This document shows, one piece after another, positions 31,139 to 41,798 of a stretch of DNA of 64,000 bases (positions within the stretch are counted from its first letter, which is position 1; each line of letters starts with the position of its first letter). A program made the position numbers and the translations under genes. The notes under the pieces were generated by a model. It searched no databases and was not told where the DNA came from. It saw only the letters and a program-made list of their open reading frames with translations. This DNA comes from Deefgea rivuli DSM 18356 (GTDB lineage: Bacteria; Pseudomonadota; Gammaproteobacteria; Burkholderiales; Chitinibacteraceae): the NCBI RefSeq assembly GCF_000620145.1, contig NZ_JHVM01000008.1, positions 1-64,000 of the forward strand, in the 5' to 3' direction.

Positions 31139-33052
31139 TTACGCTTCTGTTGCAGGCGTGGTTGACGCTTCAGCACCACCTTTTGGTGTCTCATCCACAT
31201 CAGCAACCACAACACGTGGCAGAGGTAGGGTTTTAGGTGGGCGTGGTTCACGGCCTGCCATAATATCCAAGACTTGCTCGCGATCAATGGTTTCCCATTC
31301 CATCAAAGCCGTCGTCATTGCTTCAACTTTATCGCGATTTTCTTCCAAAATCTTTTGTGCAACAGCATATTGCTCATCGATAATGCGGCGAATTTCCGCA
31401 TCAACTTGCATCATCGTCGCTTCCGACATATTTTTATGCGTCGTCACTGAGCGACCAAGAAAAACTTCACCCTCATTATCGCCATAGACCATAGGACCTA
31501 GTTTTTCAGTCATACCGTAGCGCGTCACCATATCGCGCGCCATACCCGTTGCACGCTCGAAATCGTTTGAAGCACCAGTCGAAATACGGTTAATAAACAA
31601 ATCTTCCGCTACACGGCCACCAAACAAAATCGCCAAGCGATTCAGCATTTGATCTTTATACAGCGAGAAACTATCGCGCTCTGGCAATTGCCAAGTCAAA
31701 CCTAGCGCACGGCCACGCGGCATAATCGTTACTTTATGTACTGGATCGGTACCTGGCAACATTTCAGCAACAACTGCATGACCTGATTCGTGGTACGCCG
31801 TTGCGCGGCGATCTTCTTCAGTCATCACCATGCTACGACGCTCTGGTCCCATGTAAATCTTGTCTTTAGCCGATTCGAAATCATCCATATCGACCAAGCG
31901 TTTATTACGACGTGCAGCAAACAATGCCGCTTCATTGACCAAGTTGGCCAAATCAGCACCCGACATACCGGGAGTACCACGCGCAATGATCGATGCATCC
32001 ACATCGTTCGCAATCGGTACTTTGCGCATATGCACAGCCAAAATTTGTTCACGACCGCGAATATCAGGCAATGCCACGGTGACTTGACGATCGAAACGAC
32101 CTGGGCGCAACAAAGCCGGATCAAGCACGTCAGGACGATTCGTTGCTGCAATAACAATAATGCCCGAATTACCTTCAAAACCATCCATCTCAACTAGCAT
32201 TTGGTTCAATGTTTGTTCACGCTCATCATTACCGCCGCCCATACCCGCGCCGCGTTGACGACCTACGGCATCGATTTCATCGATAAAGATAATGCAGGGT
32301 GCATTTTTCTTGGCGTTCTCGAACATATCTCGAACCCGCGCCGCACCGACACCAACAAACATTTCAACGAAATCTGAACCTGAAATCGAGAAAAATGGCA
32401 CTTTCGCTTCACCGGCGATGGCTTTGGCCAGCAATGTTTTACCCGTACCTGGCGAACCGACGAGCAAAATACCGCAAGGCATGCGGCCACCCAAACTTTG
32501 GTATTTGCTAGGGTCGCGAAGGTAGTCAACGATTTCAGAAACTTCAGCTTTAGCCTCATCACAACCAGCTACATCTGCAAAAGTGACCGAGTTATTGTTT
32601 TCATCCAGCATTTTAGCTTTTGATTTACCAAAACTAAACGCACCGCCTTTGCCGCCGCCTTGCATCTTGTTCATAAAGAAGATCCAAACACCGATGAGCA
32701 ACAACATCGGAGCCCAGTTGACGAGCAAGCTCATCAACAAACCTTGCTCTTCTTCTGCCTTGGCAGCAAATTTCACATTATGCTTAATCAGCGTATCCAC
32801 TAAGCGGAAGTCAAATGGCGCTAAAGTTGAATAGCTACTGCCATCCGCTTTCTTACCGCGAATCAATTGACCACGAAGCGGATTACCTTCGATTTCTGCG
32901 CTAGCAATTTTGCCCTGCTCTACATCCACCATAAATTGCGAATATGGTAATTGAGTGGCGCCATCTTGGTGCTTAGCAAACTGATTAAACACGGTCATTA
33001 GCACGAGGCCAACGATCAGCCAAATGGCGATATTCTTGCCGAGATTGTTCAA
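31139..33052 (-). CDS. ftsH: ATP-dependent zinc metalloprotease FtsH, TTG start
   Basis: A 637-residue membrane-anchored AAA protease that degrades unstable membrane and cytosolic proteins. Two membrane helices (about 7-25 and 105-123) flank a periplasmic domain; AAA domain with Walker A GSPGTGKT and Walker [10 protein letters not shown], second region of homology around [18 protein letters not shown]; zinc site HESGH. The start codon is TTG (33052-33050) with AGGAG seven bases upstream; no ATG fits. C-terminal tail is variable. Confidence 0.97.
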   Translation of the reverse strand: MNNLGKNIAIWLIVGLVLMTVFNQFAKHQDGATQLPYSQFMVDVEQGKIASAEIEGNPLRGQLIRGKKADGSSYSTLAPFDFRLVDTLIKHNVKFAAKAEEEQGLLMSLLVNWAPMLLLIGVWIFFMNKMQGGGKGGAFSFGKSKAKMLDENNNSVTFADVAGCDEAKAEVSEIVDYLRDPSKYQSLGGRMPCGILLVGSPGTGKTLLAKAIAGEAKVPFFSISGSDFVEMFVGVGAARVRDMFENAKKNAPCIIFIDEIDAVGRQRGAGMGGGNDEREQTLNQMLVEMDGFEGNSGIIVIAATNRPDVLDPALLRPGRFDRQVTVALPDIRGREQILAVHMRKVPIANDVDASIIARGTPGMSGADLANLVNEAALFAARRNKRLVDMDDFESAKDKIYMGPERRSMVMTEEDRRATAYHESGHAVVAEMLPGTDPVHKVTIMPRGRALGLTWQLPERDSFSLYKDQMLNRLAILFGGRVAEDLFINRISTGASNDFERATGMARDMVTRYGMTEKLGPMVYGDNEGEVFLGRSVTTHKNMSEATMMQVDAEIRRIIDEQYAVAQKILEENRDKVEAMTTALMEWETIDREQVLDIMAGREPRPPKTLPLPRVVVADVDETPKGGAEASTTPATEA

Positions 33053-33100
33053 GGCTTAACTCCTGAGTTTCCAAAAACGAGGGAAATGTACGTATTAGGC

Positions 33101-33180
33101 AAAACTTCTCCAGCCGCGTTGCTTCGTCTCGCCGTACGATTTGTACTATCTTCGACTCTGCGCCTTACTGGAAAACTTTT
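33101..33180. repeat. 80-bp imperfect inverted-repeat element between rlmE and ftsH
   Basis: The ends AAAACTTCTCCAG (33101-33113) and CTGGAAAACTTTT (33168-33180) pair at 11 of 13 positions, and the centre holds GTAC-N5-GTAC. The gene gap is unusually long for an otherwise tight rlmE-ftsH pair. It resembles short interspersed palindromic elements seen in betaproteobacteria; no second copy is in this window. Confidence 0.5.
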
Positions 33181-33207
33181 GCTTTGCTACTTAATCATTT
33201 TACTCGC

Positions 33208-33828
33208 TTAGGATTTTTTTTGTTTACCCAATAAATACACTTCTGGGCTGCGGTCACGTGATGCCTTGGGCTTTCGAGTCACAACGGAAGTAAAAGTTTC
33301 CCGCATCGCGGTCATATATTCAGTAAATCCATAACCTTGGAACACTTTAACTAAAAAATGCCCGCCAGGTTTTAGTTGTTCACGTGCAAATTCTAAGCCT
33401 AGCTCGCATAAGTACATACTGCGAGCCTGATCGGTATCGGCATTACCCGTTATATTGGGGGCAATATCACAAAGCACAAGATCTACTTGGCGACCATTTA
33501 ATAGCGTAGTGAATTCAGCCAGCACTTCATCGTCGCGAAAATCTCCCAGCAAAAACTCAACACCACGAATCGGCGTGATCTCTAGCAAATCCAAGCCAAA
33601 AACACGGCCACTTGGCCCTACTTTATTCGCAGCGACTTGGCACCAACTGCCTGGCGCCGCACCCAAGTCGGCCACCCACATGCCTTGCTTAAGCAATTTA
33701 TCTTTTTCATCAATTTCAAGTAGCTTATATGCCGCACGTGCGCGATAGCCATCTTTCTTGGCCATCTGCACGTAGTGATCATTAACGTGCTCTTGTAGCC
33801 ATACATTACTGGAATTAGAACGAGCCAT
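33208..33828 (-). CDS. rlmE: 23S rRNA 2'-O-ribose methyltransferase RlmE
   Basis: A 206-residue FtsJ/RrmJ methyltransferase that modifies U2552 in the 23S rRNA A loop. SAM motif [13 protein letters not shown], catalytic residues in DIAPN and VKVFQGYG (K-D-K type). In E. coli rlmE and ftsH form a heat-shock operon; here they are in the same order but separated by a repeat element. Confidence 0.97.
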   Translation of the reverse strand: MARSNSSNVWLQEHVNDHYVQMAKKDGYRARAAYKLLEIDEKDKLLKQGMWVADLGAAPGSWCQVAANKVGPSGRVFGLDLLEITPIRGVEFLLGDFRDDEVLAEFTTLLNGRQVDLVLCDIAPNITGNADTDQARSMYLCELGLEFAREQLKPGGHFLVKVFQGYGFTEYMTAMRETFTSVVTRKPKASRDRSPEVYLLGKQKKS

Positions 33829-33872
33829 CAGGTAAACTATCCGGTTATTTCAAGGTTTTTAGGGTTAATCTC

Positions 33873-34193
33873 ATGTTACAACTCAGCGCAGATCAATGCC
33901 GCCACTTGCGTAGCTTAGCGCACCATCTTAATCCAGTCGTGATGATTGGCAATAATGGCCTAACCGAATCTGTGATGCGCGAAATTGCAATCAACTTAGA
34001 TGCCCATGAATTAATTAAAATTCGTGTGTTAGGTGATGACCGCGAAGCACGGGTTCAATTTATGGAACAAATTTGCGCCGACTTAGGCGCTTGCCCAGTA
34101 CAACACTTGGGTAAATTGCTCCTTATTTTCCGTCCAAGCAATACGGACAAACCTAAAATTTTGCTGCCAAAGCAAAAGAAAGCAGCAAAATAA
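33873..34193 (+). CDS. yhbY: YhbY/CRS1 family RNA-binding protein
   Basis: A 106-residue single-domain CRM protein with the signature motif VVMIGNNGLTESVM (GxxG type) that binds RNA in 50S subunit precursors. The tail after residue 95 is basic. It is divergent from rlmE with only 44 bp between the genes, the usual arrangement in proteobacteria. Confidence 0.95.
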   Translation: MLQLSADQCRHLRSLAHHLNPVVMIGNNGLTESVMREIAINLDAHELIKIRVLGDDREARVQFMEQICADLGACPVQHLGKLLLIFRPSNTDKPKILLPKQKKAAK

Positions 34194-34198
34194 AAGAT

Positions 34199-34221
34199 GG
34201 GCGGCTTGGCCGCCCTTTTTA
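34199..34221 (+). terminator. Terminator of yhbY
   Basis: Stem GGGCGG/CCGCCC (34199-34204 with 34210-34215), loop CTTGG, then five Ts, starting 6 bp after the yhbY stop. Confidence 0.85.
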
Positions 34222-34257
34222 TTACTATTTTTGAATCATAAATGCAGTGTTTTATAT

Positions 34258-34692
34258 TTAGCGTTCGCTAGACCAGATGTATACCAAACCCAACACACTC
34301 TGCAGCAAATAAATCAAGCTCGAAATCGTATGCCATTGCGCCAAGCCACCACCAAACATGCCTTCTGCGGCATTGCTCACAGCGGGTTTTAGCTCAGCAA
34401 TCAACGGAAAAATCGCAAACTGATTAATCAGCGTACATAAGAGCATTCCCAACACCAACCATAGGCGCAGGCCTTGAAATGCGCGCAGGCCATCAGTCCA
34501 AATCCACCAGATCGCCAAAAACACCCCAGCGACAATCCCGATCCAGCCGATCACATGAAACAGTTTACCCGCCACCATCCCGGCTACGGCTTTATCCAAG
34601 CTTGTAAACAGCGCTGGCGCGACCACCATTCCGATAATCCACATCCCACCAATCCATAGCGTGGTGAGCACATTCTTTAGACCATTACCCAT
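34258..34692 (-). CDS. DUF4149 family membrane protein
   Basis: A 144-residue protein with four membrane helices (about 7-27, 43-67, 75-95, 120-140) and the short motif GGMWIIGMVVAPALF typical of the DUF4149/TMEM205-like family. The gene usually stands between greA and yhbY in betaproteobacteria, as here, 69 bp after greA. Its role is unknown. Confidence 0.85.
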   Translation of the reverse strand: MGNGLKNVLTTLWIGGMWIIGMVVAPALFTSLDKAVAGMVAGKLFHVIGWIGIVAGVFLAIWWIWTDGLRAFQGLRLWLVLGMLLCTLINQFAIFPLIAELKPAVSNAAEGMFGGGLAQWHTISSLIYLLQSVLGLVYIWSSER

Positions 34693-34761
34693 GATGTATA
34701 TGAATGGAGGCTTTATGCGTAAATTACTACACGCACATACCCCACTCTACTCCGCAGTAAA

Positions 34762-35244
34762 TTAAAGGTATTGAACGGATAAAATCTCATACTCACGAAT
34801 GCCGCCCGGCGCCATCACTTCAGCCACATCTTCGGCATATTTACCGATCAAAGCACGGGCAATCGGGCTTGAAACCGAAATCTTACCCGCTTTAATATCG
34901 GCCTCGTCTTCACCGACGATTTGATACGTCACTTCAGCTTCTGTTTCTAAATCTTGTAGCGAAATTGTTGCGCCAAATACCACACGGCCTTCAGCGGTTT
35001 CTTCTAAATCTTTTGGATTAATAATTTGTCCATTAGACAACTTACTTTCCAATTCAGCAATCCGACCTTCAACAAAGCCTTGCTTCTCTTTGGCCGCATC
35101 ATATTCGGCATTTTCTGACAAATCGCCGTGCGAACGTGCTTCAGCAATCGCGGCAATGACCATTGGCCTCTCAACGCTTTTTAAATGCGCCAACTCAGTC
35201 TTGAGTCTTTCGGCACCAACCACGGTCAGCGGGACTTTAATCAT
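34762..35244 (-). CDS. greA: Transcription elongation factor GreA
   Basis: A 160-residue factor that enters the RNA polymerase secondary channel and triggers cleavage of backtracked RNA. N-terminal coiled coil with the tip acidic residues in [19 protein letters not shown]-terminal FKBP-like domain ending [19 protein letters not shown] at 35244 with GGAG upstream gives exact family length. It lies downstream of carB after a hairpin. Confidence 0.97.
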   Translation of the reverse strand: MIKVPLTVVGAERLKTELAHLKSVERPMVIAAIAEARSHGDLSENAEYDAAKEKQGFVEGRIAELESKLSNGQIINPKDLEETAEGRVVFGATISLQDLETEAEVTYQIVGEDEADIKAGKISVSSPIARALIGKYAEDVAEVMAPGGIREYEILSVQYL

Positions 35245-35282
35245 GCTCTTTCTCCACTTAGCAGGAATCGTCCTGCCAATAA

Positions 35283-35316
35283 AAACAAGAGCCGCCACCC
35301 CAATCTGGGGCGGCGG
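35283..35316 (-). terminator. Hairpin between carB and greA
   Basis: A GC-rich stem GCCGCC-A-CCCC / GGGG-C-GGCGGC (35291-35316) is followed on the minus strand by TCTTGTTTTT. It can separate carAB from greA transcription, perhaps incompletely because the T run is interrupted. Confidence 0.7.
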
Positions 35317-35340
35317 CTTCACTTGAAGTGCAATACGTTA

Positions 35341-38300
35341 TCAGTTATTCAGTTGCAAATGCAAGTCTTGCAGGCTGTAAACGTTCAACTCTTTCATATC
35401 ACGAATCCCGACGCAAGCCGCTTTCGCACCCGCAATCGTTGTAAACACCGGCAATTTGGCTTTCAATGCTTCATGACGAATCGAGTAACTATCTTGAATC
35501 GCTTGACGACGCTCGTCCACGGTATTGAAAATCATACCGACTTCGCCATTCACAATCATATCAACGATGTGTGGGCGACCTTCCGTCACTTTATTCACCG
35601 CAGTCACCGCAACACCCGCCGCTTCAATCGCTGCCGCTGTGCCTTTGGTTGCTAGCACTTTAAAGCCCAACTGATTCATGATCGTCGCGCATTCGATAGC
35701 GGCTGGTTTATCACCTTCACGTACCGAAATAAACACACTACCACTGCTCGGCAATACCACACCGGCCGCCAATTGCGATTTCACAAAAGCTTCAGCAAAG
35801 GTCGTACCCACGCCCATCACTTCGCCGGTCGATTTCATTTCTGGGCCCAGAATTGAATCCACACCAGGAAATTTAGCAAATGGGAATACCGCTTCTTTCA
35901 CCGAGTAATACGGTGGAATCACTTCCACAGTCACACCTTGCGACACCAAAGACTGGCCAACCATACAACGCGCAGCGACTTTCGCCAATGCAACGCTAGT
36001 CGCTTTCGATACATACGGCACAGTACGCGAAGCGCGAGGATTCACTTCCAACACAAAGACTTTAGCGTCATCGCCCTTGCCTTGAATCGCAAACTGCACA
36101 TTCATCAAGCCAATCACGTTCAAACCTTTCGCCATCAATACGGTTTGGCGACGCAATTCATCTTGCAGCTCTTTGCTTAATGAATACGGTGGCAATGAAC
36201 ACGCAGAGTCACCCGAGTGAACACCCGCTTGCTCGATATGCTCCATAATGCCGCCGATGATCACATCAGTGCCGTCCGAAATCGCATCCACATCGACTTC
36301 AATCGCATCATTCAGAAAACGATCCAAGAGTACTGGCGAATCATTTGATACTTTGACCGCTTCGCGCATATAACGCTCAAGGTCTTTATCCGAATGAACG
36401 ATTTCCATCGCGCGGCCGCCCAATACATACGATGGACGAACGACCAACGGATAACCCAAGCCGCGCGCCAAATGCAGCGCATCTTGTTCAGTACGCGCAG
36501 TGGCGTTTGGCGGTTGGCGTAGATTCAAGTCTTGCAATAATTTTTGGAAACGCTCGCGATCTTCAGCGGCGTCGATCATGTCTGGGCTAGTACCAACGAT
36601 TGGTACACCGTTGGCTTCGAGCGCACGCGCCAATTTTAATGGTGTTTGACCACCGTACTGCACGATCACGCCGAATGGTTTTTCTACTGCAACGATTTCC
36701 AACACGTCTTCCAGCGTCAATGGCTCGAAATACAGGCGATCAGACGTATCGTAATCAGTTGAAACCGTTTCTGGATTGCAATTGACCATAATGGTTTCGT
36801 AACCATCTTCGCGCAAGGCCAAGGCGGCGTGAACGCAGCAATAGTCAAACTCAATCCCTTGACCAATTCGGTTCGGGCCACCGCCCAAGATCATCACTTT
36901 CTTTTTGTTCGTCGGCGCTGCTTCGCACTCTTCTTCGTAAGTCGAATACATATAAGCAGTATCGCTTGCAAACTCAGCGGCGCAGGTATCTACACGCTTA
37001 TACACTGGACGAACACCAAATGCATGACGCGCTTTACGCACCGCATTTTGATCACAACCGAGCAAAGTACCCAAGCGACGATCCGAGAAACCTTTGCGTT
37101 TCAATTTGCGGAATTCAGCTTTCGTCAGGCTATCGACTGCACGACCACGCAATGCCGCTTCGTCATTCAAGATATCTTGAATTTGCACCAAGAACCATGG
37201 ATCGATTTTCGAAATATTGTGAACTTCGTCCAGCGTCAAACCAACGCGGAACGCGTCAGCGACGTACCACAGGCGCTCTGGACCTGGTGTAGCGATTTCT
37301 GATTCAATCTTGGTGCGATCCGTCGTGATCTCATCAAAACCCGACATACCAGTCTCAAGACCACGCAAGGCTTTTTGCAATGATTCTTGTTGCGTGCGAC
37401 CAATTGCCATCACTTCGCCGACCGATTTCATTTGTGTCGTCAGGCGGTCATTGGCTTGCGGGAATTTCTCGAACGCGAAACGAGGAATCTTGGTTACGAC
37501 GTAATCGATTGAAGGCTCAAACGATGCTGGCGTTTTGCCGCCAGTAATTTCGTTTTTAAGTTCATCCAGCGTGTAACCCACCGCCAATTTTGCCGCCACT
37601 TTGGCAATCGGGAAGCCGGTTGCTTTTGACGCCAGTGCTGAAGAGCGTGATACGCGTGGATTCATTTCGATGACGATCAAACGGCCATCTTCTGGATTCA
37701 CCGAGAACTGCACGTTCGAGCCACCGGTATCCACACCGATTTCACGCAGAACCGCAATCGATGCATTGCGCATGATTTGGTATTCTTTGTCCGTCAATGT
37801 TTGCGCCGGTGCAACGGTGATCGAATCGCCGGTATGCACGCCCATTGGGTCCAGATTTTCAATCGAGCAAATGATGATGCAGTTGTCGTTCTTATCGCGA
37901 ACCACTTCCATCTCGTACTCTTTCCAACCAAGCAGCGATTCTTCAATCAGCAATTCTTTGGTTGGCGACAAATCAAGGCCGCGCGTACAGATTTCAATGA
38001 ATTCTTGCATATTGTAGGCAATACCGCCGCCCGAGCCGCCCATCGTGAACGATGGACGAATAATCGTCGGGAAGCCCACTTGCGCTTGCACTGCCAATGA
38101 TTCTTCTAAGCTGTGCGCAATGCCAGAACGCGCCGAACCTAGACCGATTTTATCCATCGCCACTTTGAATTTTTGGCGATCTTCGGCTTTGTCGATGGCT
38201 TCTGGCGTGGCGCCAATCAATTCAACCTTGTATTTATCCAATACGCCGTTGTGCCACAAATCCAGCGCACAATTCAGTGCAGTTTGGCCACCCATCGTCG

Positions 38301-38562
38301 GCAAGATCGCATCCGGGCGCTCTTTTGCAATGATTTTCTCAACCACTTGCCATGTAATTGGCTCGATATAAGTCACATCGGCCATATTTGGATCGGTCAT
38401 GATGGTGGCAGGGTTACTGTTCACCAAAATAACTTTGTAACCCTCTTCGCGCAGCGCTTTACAAGCTTGCGCGCCAGAGTAGTCAAATTCACACGCTTGC
38501 CCGATGACAATCGGACCAGCGCCAATAATCAAAATGCTTTTTAAGTCTGTACGTTTTGGCAT
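35341..38562 (-). CDS. carB: Carbamoyl-phosphate synthase large subunit
   Basis: A 1073-residue enzyme that makes carbamoyl phosphate for arginine and pyrimidines. Two homologous ATP-grasp halves (about 1-400 and 550-935): the first phosphorylates bicarbonate, the second carbamate; an oligomerisation domain lies between and a C-terminal MGS-like allosteric domain (about 936-1073) binds effectors. N-terminus [21 protein letters not shown] is canonical. 130 bp separate it from carA. Confidence 0.98.
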   Translation of the reverse strand: MPKRTDLKSILIIGAGPIVIGQACEFDYSGAQACKALREEGYKVILVNSNPATIMTDPNMADVTYIEPITWQVVEKIIAKERPDAILPTMGGQTALNCALDLWHNGVLDKYKVELIGATPEAIDKAEDRQKFKVAMDKIGLGSARSGIAHSLEESLAVQAQVGFPTIIRPSFTMGGSGGGIAYNMQEFIEICTRGLDLSPTKELLIEESLLGWKEYEMEVVRDKNDNCIIICSIENLDPMGVHTGDSITVAPAQTLTDKEYQIMRNASIAVLREIGVDTGGSNVQFSVNPEDGRLIVIEMNPRVSRSSALASKATGFPIAKVAAKLAVGYTLDELKNEITGGKTPASFEPSIDYVVTKIPRFAFEKFPQANDRLTTQMKSVGEVMAIGRTQQESLQKALRGLETGMSGFDEITTDRTKIESEIATPGPERLWYVADAFRVGLTLDEVHNISKIDPWFLVQIQDILNDEAALRGRAVDSLTKAEFRKLKRKGFSDRRLGTLLGCDQNAVRKARHAFGVRPVYKRVDTCAAEFASDTAYMYSTYEEECEAAPTNKKKVMILGGGPNRIGQGIEFDYCCVHAALALREDGYETIMVNCNPETVSTDYDTSDRLYFEPLTLEDVLEIVAVEKPFGVIVQYGGQTPLKLARALEANGVPIVGTSPDMIDAAEDRERFQKLLQDLNLRQPPNATARTEQDALHLARGLGYPLVVRPSYVLGGRAMEIVHSDKDLERYMREAVKVSNDSPVLLDRFLNDAIEVDVDAISDGTDVIIGGIMEHIEQAGVHSGDSACSLPPYSLSKELQDELRRQTVLMAKGLNVIGLMNVQFAIQGKGDDAKVFVLEVNPRASRTVPYVSKATSVALAKVAARCMVGQSLVSQGVTVEVIPPYYSVKEAVFPFAKFPGVDSILGPEMKSTGEVMGVGTTFAEAFVKSQLAAGVVLPSSGSVFISVREGDKPAAIECATIMNQLGFKVLATKGTAAAIEAAGVAVTAVNKVTEGRPHIVDMIVNGEVGMIFNTVDERRQAIQDSYSIRHEALKAKLPVFTTIAGAKAACVGIRDMKELNVYSLQDLHLQLNN

Positions 38563-38664
38563 TGTTATGTGAGGCGCTACGAATACAAGGAGATTTTCAC
38601 CTCAACCTGCAGCTCTAAGCGCCTAACTCCTTCATCTAAACATGGATAATCAGTTCGAACTCAT

Positions 38665-38686
38665 GCGGCTTGTTTTAGCAAGCCGC
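38665..38686 (-). promoter_or_regulatory. Hairpin in the carA-carB gap
   Basis: A perfect 8-bp stem GCGGCTTG/CAAGCCGC with a 6-nt loop lies 7 bp after the carA stop. No T run follows, so it is more likely an mRNA-processing or stability element than a terminator. Confidence 0.45.
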
Positions 38687-38692
38687 CCATTC

Positions 38693-39847
38693 TCACACCT
38701 TACGTTCTGCCAATTGCGCAATGAACTTATCAAACAAGTACGCCACATCGTGCGGGCCTGGGCTCGCTTCTGGGTGGCCTTGGAATGAAAATGCCGGAGC
38801 ATCAGTCAACTCAATCCCTTGCACTGTGCCGTCAAACAATGAACGATGTGTAACACGTACATTGGCTGGCAAGCTGGTTTCATCCACTTGGAAGCCATGA
38901 TTTTGGCTGGTAATCATCACATGTTTGCTATCCAAATCTTGCACTGGATGGTTTGCGCCGTGATGGCCAAATTTCATTTTGCTGGTTTTGCCGCCCGCAG
39001 CCAAACCGAGCAATTGATGCCCCAAACAGATACCAAAAATCGGGAGTTTTTTCGCCAGCAATTCTTGAATCGCAGTGATTGCATAATCACATGGCTCAGG
39101 ATCGCCAGGACCGTTCGACAAAAACACGCCATCTGGATTGAGTGCCAATACGTCAGCAGCCGAAGTTTGCGCAGGAACAACGGTCAATTTGCAACCACGC
39201 TCAGCGAGCATGCGCAAAATATTGTATTTCACGCCAAAATCGTAAGCCACAACATGGTATTGCGGATTGGATTGCACGGTATAGCCCACGCCCAATTTCC
39301 ACTCTGCCGTTGTCCACTCAAACGGTTTCTCACAGCTCACAACTTTAGCCAAATCTTGACCGGCCATCGAACCGAAGGATTTTGCTTTGGCAACGGCCGC
39401 AACTTCATCGATATTTTCACCGCTGATAATGCAGCCAGGCTGAGCGCCTTTTTCGCGCAAAATACGCGTTAATTTACGGGTATCGATATCCGCAATAGCC
39501 ACCACCTTGTTTTGCTTGAGATACTCCCCCAAGCTCATCGTGGCGCGGAAGTTAGAATGCAGCAAAGGCAAATCGCGAATGATCAGGCCTTCAGCAAAGA
39601 CACCACGGCTTTCAGTGTCTTCAGCATTCACACCGTAATTACCGATATGCGGGTAAGTTAAAGTAACGATTTGTTTGGTATATGAAGGATCAGTCAAAAT
39701 TTCTTGGTAACCGGTCATTGAGGTATTAAATACCACCTCGCCGATGGTTTCACCATCAGTACCAATTGAAATACCATGAAAAATTGTACCGTCGGCAAGC
39801 GCCAAAATGGCGGGGGTTGTGGCTGGCGTGGGAACTGTCGTGGACAC
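38693..39847 (-). CDS. carA: Carbamoyl-phosphate synthase small (glutaminase) subunit, GTG start
   Basis: A 384-residue subunit: N-terminal CPSase domain ([15 protein letters not shown]) and a class I glutamine amidotransferase domain with catalytic cysteine in [11 protein letters not shown] and histidine in [13 protein letters not shown]. It feeds ammonia to CarB. GTG at 39847 has GGAG seven bases upstream and gives normal length; an ATG at 39865 is the alternative. A promoter and a terminator/antiterminator leader precede it (39903-39984). Confidence 0.96.
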   Translation of the reverse strand: MSTTVPTPATTPAILALADGTIFHGISIGTDGETIGEVVFNTSMTGYQEILTDPSYTKQIVTLTYPHIGNYGVNAEDTESRGVFAEGLIIRDLPLLHSNFRATMSLGEYLKQNKVVAIADIDTRKLTRILREKGAQPGCIISGENIDEVAAVAKAKSFGSMAGQDLAKVVSCEKPFEWTTAEWKLGVGYTVQSNPQYHVVAYDFGVKYNILRMLAERGCKLTVVPAQTSAADVLALNPDGVFLSNGPGDPEPCDYAITAIQELLAKKLPIFGICLGHQLLGLAAGGKTSKMKFGHHGANHPVQDLDSKHVMITSQNHGFQVDETSLPANVRVTHRSLFDGTVQGIELTDAPAFSFQGHPEASPGPHDVAYLFDKFIAQLAERKV

Positions 39848-39902
39848 GGGGCGGCTCCAGGGCATTGCGCCCAATAAGTCAAAATCTGTGGGGTAGGCGT
39901 AC

Positions 39903-39953
39903 AAAAACGGAGTTAGCTTGGCCAACCCCGTTTTGATAGCTACAAAATTGGCC
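39903..39953 (-). promoter_or_regulatory. carA leader: terminator with a competing antiterminator hairpin
   Basis: A 14-bp stem with G-U pairs (39921-39934 with 39904-39917), loop of three, ends in five Ts and is a good intrinsic terminator. Its 5' arm can instead pair with upstream RNA: GGCCAA (39953-39948) with TTGGCC (39925-39920) and TTTTG (39947-39943) with CAAAA (39935-39931). The two folds exclude each other. Together with the promoter just upstream this looks like an attenuator of carAB; it could also simply terminate the preceding peroxidase gene. Confidence 0.6.
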
Positions 39954-39955
39954 GA

Positions 39956-39984
39956 ATTCTACCGTAAAAGCCCTTTCCCATCAA
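39956..39984 (-). promoter_or_regulatory. Sigma-70 promoter of carA
   Basis: On the minus strand TTGATG (39984-39979) and TAGAAT (39961-39956) are separated by exactly 17 bp. It lies between the peroxidase stop and the carA leader terminator, so transcripts from it would pass through that terminator before reaching carA. Confidence 0.6.
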
Positions 39985-40001
39985 TGCAAATCCGTATTGA
40001 C

Positions 40002-40490
40002 TCAGACCGTTCCCAGTAACTTTTCAATAAACTGCCTTAAATCTGTAATTTTTCGATACGGCGCAAATCGCTGAATAACGTGCCCTTCTCGATTAATGAC
40101 AAACTTCGTAAAATTCCATTTAATTCGCCGCGAACCCAAAAAACCACGTCGCTGCTGCTTTAGATATGTAAAAAGTGGCTCTGCTTGCTCACCATTGACA
40201 TCAACTTTGGCAAACATTGGAAACTCGACGCCAAAATTAAGCTGGCAAAACTGCGCGATTTCAGCGGCGGAACCTGGCTCTTGCCCACCAAATTGATCAC
40301 AAGGAAAGCCTAAAATCACCAAGCCCTGCTCACGATATTGCGAATAGAGCGTTTGCAAATCGGCATATTGCGCAGTAAAACCGCACTGGCTGGCGACATT
40401 GACAATCAACAGCACTTTGCCACGGTACGCCGCCAAACTTTGTGTTTCGCCTGCTAAGGTTTGAACCGAAAAATCGTAAATGTGACTCAT
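40002..40490 (-). CDS. Glutathione peroxidase family protein (cysteine type)
   Basis: A 162-residue thioredoxin-fold peroxidase. The catalytic position is cysteine (VNVASQCGFT, about residue 36) in place of selenocysteine; the second motif FPCDQFGGQEPG and WNFTKFVINREG supply glutamine, tryptophan and asparagine of the active-site tetrad. It reduces hydroperoxides with thioredoxin or glutathione (BtuE-like). No signal peptide. Single gene, divergent from the FIST gene. Confidence 0.93.
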   Translation of the reverse strand: MSHIYDFSVQTLAGETQSLAAYRGKVLLIVNVASQCGFTAQYADLQTLYSQYREQGLVILGFPCDQFGGQEPGSAAEIAQFCQLNFGVEFPMFAKVDVNGEQAEPLFTYLKQQRRGFLGSRRIKWNFTKFVINREGHVIQRFAPYRKITDLRQFIEKLLGTV

Positions 40491-40554
40491 TGCATTGCTC
40501 GTTAAGGTCTACTCTGTGTATTGTCGCAGAGACTTACAATGTTTAGGTAACTCA

Positions 40555-41565
40555 ATGAATCCAGCCAGCGGCTACGCTCATGGTCCACGCGCCACCGCCC
40601 AAGTTGCCATTGCGGCAGTCAGCTCCGCTATGGCACGCGGCGGATTAAGCCAAGCTGGACGGATTTATTTATTTCTCTCCACGCATTTCCAGCACGATAT
40701 CGATACGACACTACGAGCCGTCACGCAAGTGACCGGCAGCTTTGATGTTTTCGGTGCCAGTGCTGCTGGCGTATTTAGCGATCAAGACTGGTCACTCGAC
40801 GCCCCCGCAGCTGCCGCCATCGTATTACCCGCCGAACTACACTCAACAACAGGTAATAGTTTCTTTGCTTTAGCCGCCCCCAATACCATCAACCAACATT
40901 GGCTCAACCGTGGCGGACAACGTTTTGGCGGCATCGCTGGCGACGCGACTGGCAATGGCGCGTATGCAATTTGGCAAAATGGCCGCCAACACAATGGCTT
41001 TGTCGAAACGCCGCTCGCACCGCGTGACATCGTGATTTCGCAAGGCTTCCAAGCGCTCAGCCCGCGCCACATCATCACCGCCAGCCACGGTTTAATGCTC
41101 GACACACTCGACAACTTAGCTGCCTTCCCCACTTTGCGCCCGTGGCTACGCCAATATGATCTGCATAATTTAATGGCCGGAATCGGTGATTCAGCACAAG
41201 AAACCCAATGGATTCCAGTCATTGGCATCGACGAGCACAAGCAATCGATTATGCTGGCGCAGGAGTTACCGCAAGGCGCGGCGTTGTGCTGGGGACATTT
41301 TGATAGCGCCGCCGCCAGTCAAGATTTAGGCCTGCAATTGATGAGCAGCCTAGCTGGACGCGCGCAGCCGCGCTGGGCGCTGGTATTTTCCGGCCATCGC
41401 CGCGCCATGGCGGGCAGCGGCATCAGCGAACCCGATTGGAATGTACTGCGCAGCGCGCTACCTGGCGTGCCGTTCGCCGGCTTTTATGGCAATGGCCAGA
41501 TTGTGCCGCTCGCCAAAAGTAATCAAGTGGTCGACAATAGCGTCCTTGTTGCTTTATTCGACTGA
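40555..41565 (+). CDS. FIST-domain protein
   Basis: A 336-residue protein with an N-terminal FIST domain (about 10-190; LFLSTHFQHDI, TGSFDVFGASAAGVFSDQDW) and a C-terminal FIST_C domain (about 200-335). FIST domains are thought to bind small ligands such as amino acids in signal transduction, but no output domain is attached here and no sensor kinase is next to it. ATG at 40555 follows AGG; upstream in-frame starts lack a site. Base use becomes more GC-rich than in the housekeeping block. Confidence 0.8.
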   Translation: MNPASGYAHGPRATAQVAIAAVSSAMARGGLSQAGRIYLFLSTHFQHDIDTTLRAVTQVTGSFDVFGASAAGVFSDQDWSLDAPAAAAIVLPAELHSTTGNSFFALAAPNTINQHWLNRGGQRFGGIAGDATGNGAYAIWQNGRQHNGFVETPLAPRDIVISQGFQALSPRHIITASHGLMLDTLDNLAAFPTLRPWLRQYDLHNLMAGIGDSAQETQWIPVIGIDEHKQSIMLAQELPQGAALCWGHFDSAAASQDLGLQLMSSLAGRAQPRWALVFSGHRRAMAGSGISEPDWNVLRSALPGVPFAGFYGNGQIVPLAKSNQVVDNSVLVALFD

Positions 41566-41581
41566 AAACATCAAATTCATC

Positions 41582-41746
41582 AGTCCACGAAAAGCACGAA
41601 AGCCACGAAAAAAAACACTAAAACAACTATTGAGTTTTATAGCTCTTATCTACTCAGCGTTTCTGAGCCGAACCGTTTTTTATTCAGCGAACCGCATTCA
41701 CTCTTGAATTAAGATTTTTTCGTGCTTTTCGTGTCTTTCGTGGACT
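41582..41746. repeat. 165-bp inverted-repeat element made of 9-bp CACGAAA units
   Basis: The left end carries CACGAAA three times at 9-bp steps (41587, 41596, 41604 approx.) and the right end the complementary TTTCGTG three times. The terminal 11 bp AGTCCACGAAA/TTTCGTGGACT are a perfect inverted repeat. The centre (about 100 bp) is non-coding. A related element is at 55011-55106. Confidence 0.75.
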
Positions 41747-41798
41747 AAATATTTTTAGCTTTATAAATACACCGCCAACCCATTAAGACTCATCACAC

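Noticed and set aside
31139-33052. ftsH as 5'-truncated because it lacks an ATG.
   Set aside because: A TTG with AGGAG seven bases upstream gives the complete N-terminal membrane helix and normal length.
41587-41746. CACGAAA repeats as a CRISPR array.
   Set aside because: The units are 9 bp, there are no unique spacers of 30 bp or so, and the two halves are inverted; no cas genes are present.
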